DNA of 64,000 bases from Pinisolibacter aquiterrae (GTDB lineage Bacteria > Pseudomonadota > Alphaproteobacteria > Rhizobiales > Ancalomicrobiaceae). The stretch spans positions 558,001-622,000 of the forward strand of contig NZ_JAFNIH010000019.1 in assembly GCF_019160155.1 (NCBI RefSeq), written 5' to 3'. Under the pieces are notes generated by a model that saw only the letters and a list, made by a program, of their open reading frames with translations, ran no database searches and was not told the origin of the DNA. A program made the translations under genes and the position numbers. Shown in pieces: positions 8,502 to 17,656 of the stretch. The first letter of the stretch is position 1, and each line of letters begins with the position of its first letter.

Positions 8502-9127
8502 CCACGCCCCAGCCGAAGATCCCGCGCGAGGGAAAGAACGGCGTCGACGTCGCCTTGCGCGAGGCCGAGATCGGCACGCACGTGGAGCTGGGAGACCGCG
8601 TCTATGTCGAATATTCGACCATCGGCGACTATTCCTACGTGATGCACGACAGCTCGATCGCCGACTCCACCATCGGCCGCTTCACCGCCATCGCCGCGAG
8701 CGCCCGCATCGGCCCGCCGAACCATCCGCTCGACCGCGCCACCATCCACCGGCTCAGCTACACGCCGGAATATTATTGGCCCGCTCAGGAACGTGACCAC
8801 GCCTTCTTCGCCGCCCGCCGCGCCGCCCGCGTGACGATCGGCAACGACGTCTGGATCGGCCACGGCGTCACCGTGCTCGCCGGCGTCACGGTCGGCGACG
8901 GCGCCGTGATCGCCGCCGGCGCGGTCGTCGCCAAGGACGTCGCCCCCTATGAGATCGTCGGTGGCGTCCCGGCCCGCTTCATCAAGCGGCGGATGTCCGA
9001 GGATGCCGCCGCCCGCATGATCCGCGTCGCCTGGTGGGACTGGTCACACGACCGTCTCGAAGCCGCCGTAAACAACTTCCGCGACCTTTCGATCGACGCC
9101 TTCCTCGAGAGATACGAGCAGCCATGA
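8498..9127 (+). CDS. Phosphonate-associated hexapeptide-repeat transferase (DapH/GlmU-like)
   Basis: Left-handed beta-helix acyltransferase-type protein of the family found inside phn operons (TIGR03308 type); 209 aa. Hexapeptide repeats run from about residue 22 to 80 and again from about 110 to 165 ([23 protein letters not shown]). The insert with [13 protein letters not shown] is typical of the subgroup. The substrate is not established; the family may acetylate aminophosphonates or protect an intermediate, by analogy with PhnO. It is coupled to phnL and phnM by 4-base overlaps, which ties it to C-P lyase function. Confidence 0.88.
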   Translation: MTTPQPKIPREGKNGVDVALREAEIGTHVELGDRVYVEYSTIGDYSYVMHDSSIADSTIGRFTAIAASARIGPPNHPLDRATIHRLSYTPEYYWPAQERDHAFFAARRAARVTIGNDVWIGHGVTVLAGVTVGDGAVIAAGAVVAKDVAPYEIVGGVPARFIKRRMSEDAAARMIRVAWWDWSHDRLEAAVNNFRDLSIDAFLERYEQP

Positions 9128-10314
9128 ACGCCCTCGAAACGCCCACCACCGCTCTGGTCGCCCAGGAGGCCGTCGCCTCGATCGCGCTCGCCTCGCGCCG
9201 CGTCGTCCTCGCCGACCGTGTCGTCCCCGGCACCGTCGTCGTCGAGAACGGCCTGATCGTCGCGATCGAAGAGGATCGGATCCTCCCCGAGGCGCTCGAC
9301 TGCGGCGACGATCTCCTCGTCCCCGGCTTGGTCGAACTCCACACCGACCACATCGAACCCCATTACAGCCCCCGCCCGAAGGTGTTCTGGGAACCCTTCT
9401 CCGCCGTTTTCGCCTATGACGCGCAGATCGCCGGCGCCGGCATCACCACCGTCTTCGACAGCCTGCGCGCCGGCACCGACGGCGACCGCCATTCGCTCGG
9501 CGCCGGCCTCTTCCGGCTCGGCGACGCCATCGAGAAGGCCAAGGGCACCGGGCTCCTGCGCGCCGATCACCACACCCATCTCCGATGCGAGATCTGCTCG
9601 GTCGACGTCATCGAGCAGGCGCAGGACTATCTCGCCCGCTTCGACGTGCGCCTGATGTCGCTGATGGACCACACCCCCGGTCAGCGCCAGTTCCGCAACG
9701 AGGAGAAACTGCGCGACTATTATCGCGGCAAGTCGCCGGGCAAGTCCGACGCCGATCTCGACGCCTTCTTCGAGCACCGCAAGGATCTCCACCGCCGCTT
9801 CGCCGCCGGCTATCGCCGCACCCTGGTCGACCTCGCCCACGAGCGCGCCATCGCGCTGGCGAGCCACGACGACACGCTCGAGGTCCACGTCGCCGAATCC
9901 CTCGCCGACGGCGTCACCGTGGCCGAGTTCCCGACGACGGTGGAGGCCGCCGCCGCCAGCCACGCCGCCGGTCTCGCCGTGCTGATGGGCGCCCCCAACG
10001 TCGTGCGCGGCGGCTCGCATTCCGGCAACGTCTCGGCGATCGAACTGGCCGAGGCCGGGGTCCTCGACATCCTCTCCTCGGACTACGTGCCGGTGAGCCT
10101 GATCGAGGGCGCCTTCGCCATCGCCGACGTCGCCGCCGTCGGCGGTCTCGCCGGCGCGATCCGCACCGTCACCAAGAACCCCGCCGAGGCGACCGGCCTC
10201 GGCGATCGCGGCGAGATCGTCGTCGGCAAGCGCGCCGACCTCGTCCGCATCGCCCAGGTCGAGGGCCATCCGGTGGTGCGCGAGGTGTTCCGGCTGGGGC
10301 GGCGGGTGTCGTGA
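9124..10314 (+). CDS. phnM: Alpha-D-ribose 1-methylphosphonate 5-triphosphate diphosphatase PhnM
   Basis: Amidohydrolase-superfamily enzyme that removes pyrophosphate from ribose-1-phosphonate 5-triphosphate to give the PhnJ substrate; 396 aa. The metal-binding start of the barrel is [11 protein letters not shown] (His73, His76, His80), followed by [26 protein letters not shown] and the C-terminal [10 protein letters not shown] with its metal-binding Asp. The ATG overlaps the previous stop (ATGA). The next gene begins within its stop codon. Confidence 0.95.
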   Translation: MNALETPTTALVAQEAVASIALASRRVVLADRVVPGTVVVENGLIVAIEEDRILPEALDCGDDLLVPGLVELHTDHIEPHYSPRPKVFWEPFSAVFAYDAQIAGAGITTVFDSLRAGTDGDRHSLGAGLFRLGDAIEKAKGTGLLRADHHTHLRCEICSVDVIEQAQDYLARFDVRLMSLMDHTPGQRQFRNEEKLRDYYRGKSPGKSDADLDAFFEHRKDLHRRFAAGYRRTLVDLAHERAIALASHDDTLEVHVAESLADGVTVAEFPTTVEAAAASHAAGLAVLMGAPNVVRGGSHSGNVSAIELAEAGVLDILSSDYVPVSLIEGAFAIADVAAVGGLAGAIRTVTKNPAEATGLGDRGEIVVGKRADLVRIAQVEGHPVVREVFRLGRRVS

Positions 10315-10916
10315 TGACCGATCGCTCCGAAGGCACCCTGCTGACGCGCGGCGCCGATCCGACCACCGAAGACCTGCCCGGCCGGGTGGTTCTGGTGGTC
10401 GGGCCGTCCGGCTCCGGCAAGGACACGCTGATCGAGGCGGCGCGCGTCACCCTCGCCTGGGACGCCCGCTACGTCTTCCCGCGCCGCATCGTCACCCGCC
10501 CCGCCTCCGAGGCCGAGGACAACGTCGAGGCCGACGAACGCGCCTTCCTCGACGTGCGTGCGCGCGGCGGCTTCTCGCTGTCGTGGAACGCCCACGGCCA
10601 CTGGTACGGCATCCCCGCCACCATCGAGGCCGACCTCGCCCGAGGCGCCACCGTGGTGATCAACGTCTCGCGCACGGTGCTCGCCGAGGCGCGGCGGCGC
10701 TGGCCCGACGTCACCGTGGTCGAGATCGTCGCCCCGCGCGAGGTGCTCGCCCGCCGCATCGCCGCGCGGGCGCGCCCGAGCGACGGCGCCGGCGACACCC
10801 GTCTCGCCCGCCGTTTCGAACCCGGCGACGGCCCCTCGGCCGACCGCACCATCGACAACGGCAGCGATCTCGACACCGCCGTCTCCGCCTTCCTCGACGC
10901 CGTCGTCGTCGCCTGA
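10314..10916 (+). CDS. phnN: Ribose 1,5-bisphosphate phosphokinase PhnN
   Basis: Guanylate-kinase-like enzyme converting ribose 1,5-bisphosphate to PRPP, the recycling end of the C-P lyase pathway; 200 aa. The P-loop GPSGSGKD is at residues 30-37, and RRIVTRPASEAEDNVEAD is the typical PhnN substrate loop. The frame is open upstream; the ATG at 10314 is chosen because it overlaps the phnM stop. Its presence implies that cyclic ribosyl phosphate is opened by some phosphodiesterase; the usual enzyme, PhnP, is not in this window. Confidence 0.93.
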   Translation: MTDRSEGTLLTRGADPTTEDLPGRVVLVVGPSGSGKDTLIEAARVTLAWDARYVFPRRIVTRPASEAEDNVEADERAFLDVRARGGFSLSWNAHGHWYGIPATIEADLARGATVVINVSRTVLAEARRRWPDVTVVEIVAPREVLARRIAARARPSDGAGDTRLARRFEPGDGPSADRTIDNGSDLDTAVSAFLDAVVVA

Positions 10917-10955
10917 ACGCGCTCGGCCGCCGGGCCGGAGCCACCGTGAGCCGCC

Positions 10956-11645
10956 ATGAGCCGTCCCCGTTACGCCGTCTATTTCCTGCCCGCGCCCGAA
11001 ACCGCCCTGTGGCGCGCCGCGAGCGCGATCATCGGCCGCGATGCCGTCACCGGCGCGCGCCCACCCTTTCCCGAAGGCGCCCCCTGCGACGCGGCGGATT
11101 GGGAGGCGCTGACCGAGGACCCGCGCCGTTACGGCTTCCACGCCACCCTGAAGGCGCCGTTCGAACTCGCCGACGGCACCGACGAGGCCGGCCTCCGCGC
11201 CGCCGCCGACGCCTTCGCCGAAGCGCGATCCCCCTTCGCCGCGACGCTCGCCGTCGCCCTCCTCGGCGATTTCGTCGCCCTGCGCCCGCGCGCCGAGGCC
11301 ACCGCGATCGATCGTCTCGCCGCCGATTGCGTCACCGCCTTCGAACCGTTCCGCGCGCCCCTCGATGCCGCCGAGCGCCGCCGCCGCCTCGGATCGACCC
11401 CGAGCGAGGCGCGGATCGAGAAGGTCGATCGCTGGGGCTACGCCCATGTCTTCGACGACTTCCGCTTCCACATGACCCTGACCGGCCCCGTGCCCGCGCC
11501 GCGCCGCGACGCCGTCCGCGACGCTCTCGCCGCGCGTCTCGACGCCCTCGCCGAGACCGTCGCGGTCGACGCGATCACCCTCGCCGTCCAGCCGAGCCGC
11601 GGCGAGCCGTTCCGCGTCCTGTCGCGCCACCCCTTCCAGAAATGA
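10956..11645 (+). CDS. DUF1045 phosphonate-operon protein, predicted 2H phosphoesterase
   Basis: 229 aa, cytoplasmic, of the family repeatedly found at the end of phn operons (TIGR03223/DUF1045). Two His-x-Thr-Leu motifs, HATL at 62-65 and HMTL at 172-175, are spaced as in 2H phosphoesterases, which open cyclic phosphodiesters. The C-P lyase pathway makes a 1,2-cyclic phosphate, and phnP is missing here, so this protein is a good candidate for that step; this is inference from motif and context. It starts 39 bases after phnN and closes the operon. Confidence 0.85.
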   Translation: MSRPRYAVYFLPAPETALWRAASAIIGRDAVTGARPPFPEGAPCDAADWEALTEDPRRYGFHATLKAPFELADGTDEAGLRAAADAFAEARSPFAATLAVALLGDFVALRPRAEATAIDRLAADCVTAFEPFRAPLDAAERRRRLGSTPSEARIEKVDRWGYAHVFDDFRFHMTLTGPVPAPRRDAVRDALAARLDALAETVAVDAITLAVQPSRGEPFRVLSRHPFQK

Positions 11646-11771
11646 CGCCCGCATACATCTTGTGACCCTTGCGGACGGCTCTCCCACCCCCGTTCCGGGC
11701 CCTGTCCACGTGGGCGATGGCGACGGGCGAGACCCGATCGGAGACCGCCTTTCGCCGCCCCTTCTTTCGAA

Positions 11772-11789
11772 CCGATTGAAAGAAATCGG
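11772..11789. promoter_or_regulatory. Inverted repeat in the leader of the DsbA-like/ttrSR operon
   Basis: Arms CCGATT (11772-11777) and AATCGG (11784-11789) are separated by 6 bases, about 50 bp before the TTG start, in the 192-bp gap after the phn operon. The gap must hold the promoter for the three-gene unit. I see no convincing sigma-70 hexamer pair and no clear terminator for the phn operon. Confidence 0.3.
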
Positions 11790-11837
11790 CGGAAGAACGA
11801 TAGTCCCAGCCGTTTTCGACCGCTGCGGGACATCGCC

Positions 11838-12533
11838 TTGGGGACCACCTTTCATCGACGCGCGCTGATCGCCCATCTGGCCGCCGGAGGATTGCTCGCC
11901 GCGACGGCGCGCGCCTTCGCGGCCGCGCCGCCGCCCGCGGTGCCGGGGCTCGCCGCGTCGGACGGTTCGCCGATCCGCAACTTCGCGCTGCCCTCGCGCG
12001 CGCCCTTCGCCGACGTGCCCGGCCTGCAGCGCTTCGGCGCCGCCGAGGCCGACGTCGTCGTCCACGAGATCTTCGACTACAACTGTGCCTTCTGCCGCAC
12101 GGCGGCGCCGGCCCTCGACGAGGTGCTGGCGGGCGACGATCGTCTCGCCCTGGTGCTCGTCCACGATCCGATCCTGTCGCCGGCCTCCGCCGCCGTCGCC
12201 GCCCTGCAACAGACCGCCTTCCGCCGTTTCGGCGCGGACGCGGCGCATGGGTTCCATCGCGCGCTCCTCGGCTCGCGCGGCTTCGTCGACGCCCCCCGGG
12301 CGAAGCAGGTCGCCGCCGCGCTCGGCCTCGATCTCGACGGCCCCGACGACGGCCACCCCGCCCGCGCCGAGACCGATCTCGCCGCGCAACGCCGCCGCAC
12401 CGCCGATCTCGGCCTGAAGATCACGCCCTCCTTCGTCGTCGGCGACACCGCCTTCATCGGCTGGCCGGGCCCGGTCACCCTGCGCGCCATGATCGCCGCC
12501 GAACGGTCCTGCGGACGGCTGCGATGCGATTGA
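11838..12533 (+). CDS. Secreted DsbA-family thiol oxidoreductase next to sox regulators
   Basis: Thioredoxin-fold protein, 231 aa, with an N-terminal signal (HRRALIAHLAAGGLLAATA, residues about 6-25; an RR pair makes Tat export conceivable) and a Cys83-Ala-Phe-Cys86 active site. A cis-Pro loop is seen in KITPSFVVGD. This is the DsbA/DsbG-like two-helix-insert class. The start codon is TTG; no ATG or GTG start lies before the signal peptide, so confidence in the exact start is moderate. Sitting before a tetrathionate-sensor-like kinase and the sox cluster, it may keep SoxY or another Sox Cys in the right redox state, the role of SoxW/SoxS elsewhere (inference). Confidence 0.82.
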   Translation: MGTTFHRRALIAHLAAGGLLAATARAFAAAPPPAVPGLAASDGSPIRNFALPSRAPFADVPGLQRFGAAEADVVVHEIFDYNCAFCRTAAPALDEVLAGDDRLALVLVHDPILSPASAAVAALQQTAFRRFGADAAHGFHRALLGSRGFVDAPRAKQVAAALGLDLDGPDDGHPARAETDLAAQRRRTADLGLKITPSFVVGDTAFIGWPGPVTLRAMIAAERSCGRLRCD

Positions 12534-14323
12534 TCGAAACGGCTCGATCGGCGCGCCGGACCGTCGTGGTCCTCGCGGCGATGCTCGCTCTCCTCCTCGC
12601 CGCGATCGGTTTCGGCCCGTCCGCCGGGGCGGCCGAGGACACGCGCCCGGTCGTGCGCGTCGGCGTCCTCGCCTATCGCGGCGCCGAGGTGGCAGCCGCC
12701 AACTGGGCGCCGACCTTCGCGCATCTCTCCAAGACGCTGCCGCAATACCGATTCGAGATGGTGACGGGGAGCACCGCCTTTCTGACGGCGGCCGTCGCCG
12801 CCAATCGGCTGAACTTCCTCATCACCAATCCCGGCCATTTCCTCGAGCTGCGCATCGATTACGCCGCGACCGCGCTGGCGACCGAGCAGGACATGAACGG
12901 CAGCTATTCCGACGAATCGGTCGGCGCCACCATCCTCGTCCCGGCCGATCTCGCCGACGTCCAGATCGTCACCGACCTGCGCAAACGCCGCATCGCCGCC
13001 GTCGCGCGCGACGCCTTCGGCTTCCGCGCCGCCTGGCTCGAACTGCTGGAGCGCGGCGTCGACCCGTTCAGGCAGACCGATCTCCTCTTCGTCGGCTATC
13101 CCGTCGAGGGCGTGATCGACGCGCTGCGCTCCGGCCGCGCCGAGGCCGGCATCGTCCGCTCCTGCCTCCTCGAGCAGTTGATCGCCGACGGCACCGCCCG
13201 GCCCGACGAATTCCGGGTGATCGGCCGCAAGCCCTCGGGCACCCTGCCCTGTCAGGTCTCCACCCGCCTCTATCCCGGCTGGCCCTTCGTCAAGGTCGCC
13301 CAGACGGCGCCCGCCCTCGCCGCCGAGATCGCCCGCGCGCTCCTCGTCATGCAGCCCGCCGGTGGCGAGGTGGTGTGGACCGATCCGGTCGATTATCGCC
13401 TCGTCCAGGACCTCTATCGCGGGCTCAAGGTCGGGCCCTATGCCCTCTTCACGCCTCTGGGCCTGCGCGACTTCCTTTGGGAACACCGCTGGTGGGGCAT
13501 GGTCGCCGCGACGATCGCGGCGTGGTGGATCTTCCACGTCTTCCGCGTCGCCCATCTCCTGCGCCGCCGCACCCGCGAGCTGCAACGCGCCCACGAACAG
13601 GCGCGCGTCAAGGGCGAGCGCATGGAACACACCGTCCGCCTGTCGCTGATGGGCGAAATGGCGAGCTCCCTCGCCCACGAGATCAACCAGCCGCTCGCCG
13701 CGATCCTCAGCTACGCGCGCGGCTGCGAGCGCCGCCTCGACGCCGGCATCGACCCCGAGGGCGTGCTCGAAGGCGTGCGCCGCATCGCCGTCCAGGCCGA
13801 ACGCGCCGGGTCGATCGTCAAACGGATGCGCGACTTCGTCCGCAAGCATCCCTCGCAGCAATTGCCCCTCGATCCCTCCCGCGTCTTCGCCGACGCCATC
13901 GATCTCTTCGAGCCGACCGCGCGCGGCCGCGACGTCCGCCTCGAGGTCGACATCCCCTCGACCTTGCCCCGGGTCATGGCCGATCGCCTGCAGATCGAGG
14001 AAGTGGTGTTGAACCTCCTCCAGAACGCCACCGAGGCCGTGTCCGGGGTCGCCGACGCGCGCATCGCCGTGAAGGCCGAGGCGATGGATCACGTCGTCCG
14101 CCTGAGCGTCACCGACAACGGCTCGGGCGTCGCGCCGGGGGCGATCGACCTCCTGTTCGAGGCCTTCTTCACCACCAAACCGGAGGGACTCGGTCTCGGC
14201 CTGTCGCTCAGCCGCACCATCGTCGAGGCCCACGGCGGCCGTCTCGACGTCGACATCGACACCCCCGGCGCGACCACGTTCTGGTTCCAACTGCCGCTCA
14301 TCGAGGAGATCGCGCGTGTCTGA
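12524..14323 (+). CDS. TtrS-like sensor histidine kinase with periplasmic PhnD-fold domain
   Basis: 599 aa. Signal/anchor at about residues 12-36; a periplasmic phosphate/phosphonate-binding-like domain at about 42-310 (VRVGVLAYRGAEVAAANW, FLITNPGHFLELR, FRAAWLELL); one membrane segment at about 325-345; then a HisKA domain with phospho-His385 (LAHEINQPLAAILSYARG) and a HATPase with N box NLLQNATEAV and G box GLGLGLSLSRTI. This layout is that of the tetrathionate and thiosulfate sensors TtrS/ThsS. The TtrR-like regulator overlaps its 3' end and the sox operon follows, so a reduced-sulfur ligand is likely; the exact ligand is not deducible. Confidence 0.88.
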   Translation: MRLIETARSARRTVVVLAAMLALLLAAIGFGPSAGAAEDTRPVVRVGVLAYRGAEVAAANWAPTFAHLSKTLPQYRFEMVTGSTAFLTAAVAANRLNFLITNPGHFLELRIDYAATALATEQDMNGSYSDESVGATILVPADLADVQIVTDLRKRRIAAVARDAFGFRAAWLELLERGVDPFRQTDLLFVGYPVEGVIDALRSGRAEAGIVRSCLLEQLIADGTARPDEFRVIGRKPSGTLPCQVSTRLYPGWPFVKVAQTAPALAAEIARALLVMQPAGGEVVWTDPVDYRLVQDLYRGLKVGPYALFTPLGLRDFLWEHRWWGMVAATIAAWWIFHVFRVAHLLRRRTRELQRAHEQARVKGERMEHTVRLSLMGEMASSLAHEINQPLAAILSYARGCERRLDAGIDPEGVLEGVRRIAVQAERAGSIVKRMRDFVRKHPSQQLPLDPSRVFADAIDLFEPTARGRDVRLEVDIPSTLPRVMADRLQIEEVVLNLLQNATEAVSGVADARIAVKAEAMDHVVRLSVTDNGSGVAPGAIDLLFEAFFTTKPEGLGLGLSLSRTIVEAHGGRLDVDIDTPGATTFWFQLPLIEEIARV

Positions 14324-14930
14324 AACCGCCCCGACGATCTACATCGTCGACGACGACCCCGCCGTCCGCGATTCGGTCGCCTTCCTCGTCTCCTCGGTCG
14401 GCTATCGTTGGGTCGCCTGCACCTCGGCGCAGGCCTTCCTCGACGTGCTCGACGACGAGACCCCGGCCTGCGTCGTCCTCGACGTGCGCCTGCCCGGCCT
14501 CTCCGGTCTCGAACTGCAGACCGAGCTGCTGCGGCGCGGTTCCAGCGTCGGCGTGATCTTCGTCTCCGGCCACGGCGACATCCCGAAGGCGGTCCGGGCG
14601 ATGCGCCACGGCGCCCTCGATTTCCTCGAGAAGCCCTTCGACGATCAGGTCCTGCTCGACCGCATCGGCGAGGCGCTCGCCGCCAGCGCCGAGACGATCC
14701 GGCGGCGCTCGCGCCAGACCACGCTCGAACGCCGCCTCTCCTGCCTGACCGAACGCGAGCGCGAGGTACTCGCCCTGGTCATCGCCGGCAAGACCAGCAA
14801 GGCCATCGCCCTCGATCTCGACATCTCCGTGAAGACCGTCGAGAACCATCGCCACAACCTGATGACCAAGGCCGGCGCCACTTCGGTCGCCCAACTCATC
14901 GCCTGGGCTTCGGAGCCGCCGCCCGGCTGA
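14316..14930 (+). CDS. TtrR-like FixJ-family response regulator
   Basis: 204 aa. Receiver domain at residues about 7-120 with acidic pocket Asp12-14, phospho-Asp56 (VVLDVRLPG) and Lys in FLEKPF; LuxR-type helix-turn-helix at about 138-195 (LTEREREVLALVIAGKTSK, KTVENHRHNLMTKAGA). It starts with GTG overlapping the kinase stop by 8 bases, so the pair is co-translated. It is the probable activator of soxC and downstream genes, which begin 250 bp further on. The kinase partner and family resemblance support a sulfur-responsive role. Confidence 0.88.
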   Translation: MSETAPTIYIVDDDPAVRDSVAFLVSSVGYRWVACTSAQAFLDVLDDETPACVVLDVRLPGLSGLELQTELLRRGSSVGVIFVSGHGDIPKAVRAMRHGALDFLEKPFDDQVLLDRIGEALAASAETIRRRSRQTTLERRLSCLTEREREVLALVIAGKTSKAIALDLDISVKTVENHRHNLMTKAGATSVAQLIAWASEPPPG

Positions 14931-14948
14931 CCGCCCTCGGGGCGACAT

Positions 14949-14970
14949 GGGTGAAAACCCCCAGTCACCC
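14949..14970. promoter_or_regulatory. Candidate response-regulator operator upstream of soxC
   Basis: Inverted repeat GGGTGA (14949-14954) and TCACCC (14965-14970) with a 10-bp spacer, just after the regulator gene and about 210 bp before soxC. It is the clearest symmetric element in the 251-bp soxC leader (14931-15181). FixJ-family regulators bind such symmetric sites; assignment to the TtrR-like protein is by position only. The inner spacer is AT-richer than its surroundings. Confidence 0.4.
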
Positions 14971-15181
14971 CCGGCACCGTCCCCGATAGGATCTTCCGCC
15001 CATCGCCTTAACCTGAACGACGACGAAGATCCGGGCGACCGAACAGCCTGGACGCGTGAGGGGAAGGAAACGAACGATCGAGGGCGCGTGGTCCATGCCG
15101 GACCGCGTGACCGTCGTCGCATGCCGCCCCCTCACGCCGAGCCTCGGACATCCGAGGCGAAAGAGCGATCGAGGAGGGGCG

Positions 15182-16579
15182 ATGACGAGACCGACGCGGA
15201 CCATCGAGGAATCCACATTCGAAGGAGGCGGCGCGCGTCTCAGGCGGGCGCCGGAGGATTTCCTGTCGCCCGGCGAGATCGCCGAGGTCTCCAGCGGACG
15301 CCGTGGCTTCCTGCGCGGATCGTTCCTCGCCGCAGCCGCGGCCATGGCGGGCGGAAGCGTGGCCGGGGCCGGACGCGCCCTCGCCGCCGATGCCGCCGCC
15401 GGCGACGACGCCATTCTGAAATTGCCGCCGTGGTCGACCTCGCTCGGCCAGCCTGTCGCCGCCACCCCCTACGGGATGCCGTCGAAATACGAGACGGCGA
15501 TGCAGCGCCGCCAGAGCCCGGGCCTGACCCAGGTCGCCGGCTCCAGCGTCTCCTTCATGCCGCTCCAGGGCATGTTCGGCATCATCACGCCCTCGGGCCT
15601 CCATTTCGAGCGCCATCACCAGGGCTGGCACGACATCGACCCGTCGCGCCATCGCTTCATGGTCAACGGCTCGACCCCCGACTTCGTGAAGAAGCCCAAG
15701 GTCTACACGCTCGACGATCTGATGCGGATGCCGTCGGTGTCGCGCATGCACTTCATCGAATGCGGCGCCAACACCGGCATGGAATGGGGCAACGTCGCGG
15801 TTCCGACCGTCCAGTACACCCACGGCATGCTGTCCTGCTCGGAGTTCACCGGCGTTCCGCTGATCACCCTGCTCGAGGACTGCGGCGCCGACCTGAAGAA
15901 GGGCAAGTTCGTCCTCGCCGAGGGCGCCGACGGCTCGTCGATGACCCGCACCATCCCGATGGAACTGGTCCTCTCCGGCGAGGTGATCGTCGCCTACGGC
16001 CAGAACGGCGAGATGCTGCGCCCCGAGAACGGCTATCCGTTGCGCCTCGTGGTCCCCGGCGTCCAGGGCGTCTCCTGGGTCAAATGGCTGCGCCGCGTCG
16101 AAGTCGGCGATGCGCCTTGGGCCACCAAGGACGAGGCCGACCACTACATCGACCTGATGCCCGACGGCCAGCACCGCCAGTATTCCTCGATCCAGGAGGC
16201 GAAGTCGGTCATCACCTCGCCCTCGGGCGGCCAGACCCTGCTCGACAAGGGCCATTACAACGTCACCGGCCTCGCCTGGTCGGGACGCGGCAAGATCAAG
16301 CGCGTCGACGTCTCCTTCGACGGCGGCATGAATTGGGTCGAGGCCCAGTTGCAGACCCCGGTTCTCTCCAAGTGCCTGACCCGCTTCAACGTCGGTTGGA
16401 ACTGGGACGGCCGCCCGGCGATCCTGCAGTCGCGCGCCATCGACGAGACCGGCTTCGTCCAGCCCGGCTACCGCCAGCTGCGCGAGGTGCGCGGCACCCG
16501 CTCGATCTATCACAACAACGCCATCCAGTCCTGGAAGGTCGCGATGAACGGGGACGTGAGCAATGTTCAAGTTCTCTGA
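15182..16579 (+). CDS. soxC: Sulfane dehydrogenase subunit SoxC (molybdenum cofactor)
   Basis: Periplasmic molybdoenzyme of the sulfite-oxidase family that, with SoxD, oxidises the sulfane sulfur on SoxY; 465 aa. A Tat signal (GRRGFLRGSFLAAAAA, residues about 40-56) precedes the Mo-binding domain; the molybdopterin-ligating Cys194 is in IECGANTGMEWGN. The C-terminal dimerisation domain carries VKWLRRVEV and YNVTGLAWSGRGKIKRVDVSFDGG features. The start at 15182 follows a GAGGAGGGG ribosome site; a longer frame from 15056 has no such site. soxC leads the operon, and its end overlaps soxD by 17 bases. Confidence 0.96.
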   Translation: MTRPTRTIEESTFEGGGARLRRAPEDFLSPGEIAEVSSGRRGFLRGSFLAAAAAMAGGSVAGAGRALAADAAAGDDAILKLPPWSTSLGQPVAATPYGMPSKYETAMQRRQSPGLTQVAGSSVSFMPLQGMFGIITPSGLHFERHHQGWHDIDPSRHRFMVNGSTPDFVKKPKVYTLDDLMRMPSVSRMHFIECGANTGMEWGNVAVPTVQYTHGMLSCSEFTGVPLITLLEDCGADLKKGKFVLAEGADGSSMTRTIPMELVLSGEVIVAYGQNGEMLRPENGYPLRLVVPGVQGVSWVKWLRRVEVGDAPWATKDEADHYIDLMPDGQHRQYSSIQEAKSVITSPSGGQTLLDKGHYNVTGLAWSGRGKIKRVDVSFDGGMNWVEAQLQTPVLSKCLTRFNVGWNWDGRPAILQSRAIDETGFVQPGYRQLREVRGTRSIYHNNAIQSWKVAMNGDVSNVQVL

Positions 16580-17618
16580 CCGCCCCCGCCTGTTCTTCAC
16601 CGCGCTCGCCTTCGCCGTCGTCGGCGGCGCCGGCGCGAGCTTCGCCCTCGACGACTTCTCCGGCGTCGGCCGTACCGCCACCCCGGCCGAGCTGAAGGCC
16701 TGGGACATCGACGTCCGCCCCGACTTCCTCGGCCTGCCCAAGGGCTCCGGCAGCGTCGATCAGGGCATGGACATCTGGGAGGGCAAGTGCGCCGTCTGCC
16801 ACGGCACCTTCGGCGAGAGCAACAAGGTGTTCACGCCGTTGGTCGGCGGCGTCGAGAAGGAAGACCTGAAGACCGGCCACGTCGCCGCTCTCATGCGCAA
16901 GGACTTCCCGGCCCGCACCACCTTCATGAAGGTGCCGACCGTCTCGACGCTCTTCGACTACATCCGCCGCGCCATGCCGTGGAACGCGCCGAAATCGCTC
17001 GGCGACGACGAGGTCTACGCAGTGCTGGCCTATCTGCTCAATCTCTCGGACATCGTGCCGAGCGACTTCGTGCTGAACGATCAGACCATCCGCGACGTCC
17101 AGAAGATCATGCCCAATCGCAACGGCATGACCTTCGACCACGCCATGTGGCCGGGCAAGGCGCTCTCCGGCAAGGACGTCAAGCCGGACACGCACGCCGT
17201 CGCCTGCATGAAGGACTGCAAGACGGCGCCCGAGATCGCCTCGTCGCTGCCCGACTACGCGCTCGCCTCGCACGGCAACCTCGCCGACCAGAACCGCCGC
17301 GTCGGTCAGGTCCGCGGTCAGGTCACCGCCGCCTCCGAGGCCGCGGCGACGAGCGGCAAGCCGTCCGCGGCGGCGCTCGCCGAAGCGTCGGGCTGCCTCG
17401 GCTGCCATGCGGTGTCGAGCCGGCTGGTCGGCCCGAGCTATCTCGAGGTCGCCGACAAGTACAAGGGCAAGGACGTCTCCGCCCAGATCTTCGCCAAGGT
17501 TCGCGCCGGCGGCGAAGGGGTCTGGGGCGACATCGCCATGCCCCCTCAGGAAGAGATCAAGGACGAGGACCTGAAGACCCTCGTCGCCTGGATCCTCGAC
17601 GGAGCTCCCACCAAGTGA
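16563..17618 (+). CDS. soxD: Diheme cytochrome c SoxD, sulfane dehydrogenase subunit
   Basis: Electron-accepting partner of SoxC in the periplasm, 351 aa. Signal peptide at residues about 1-29. Two c-type heme motifs: CAVCH at 76-80 and CLGCH at 278-282, as in diheme SoxD proteins. The middle section carries an additional Cys pair (ACMKDCKTAP). Presence of soxCD implies complete oxidation of thiosulfate to sulfate without sulfur globule storage. The gene overlaps soxC by 17 bases. Confidence 0.95.
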   Translation: MFKFSDRPRLFFTALAFAVVGGAGASFALDDFSGVGRTATPAELKAWDIDVRPDFLGLPKGSGSVDQGMDIWEGKCAVCHGTFGESNKVFTPLVGGVEKEDLKTGHVAALMRKDFPARTTFMKVPTVSTLFDYIRRAMPWNAPKSLGDDEVYAVLAYLLNLSDIVPSDFVLNDQTIRDVQKIMPNRNGMTFDHAMWPGKALSGKDVKPDTHAVACMKDCKTAPEIASSLPDYALASHGNLADQNRRVGQVRGQVTAASEAAATSGKPSAAALAEASGCLGCHAVSSRLVGPSYLEVADKYKGKDVSAQIFAKVRAGGEGVWGDIAMPPQEEIKDEDLKTLVAWILDGAPTK

Positions 17619-17656
17619 CGCGCCGAAGCGCGCAACCAAGCGGAGGAATGAAAGAC

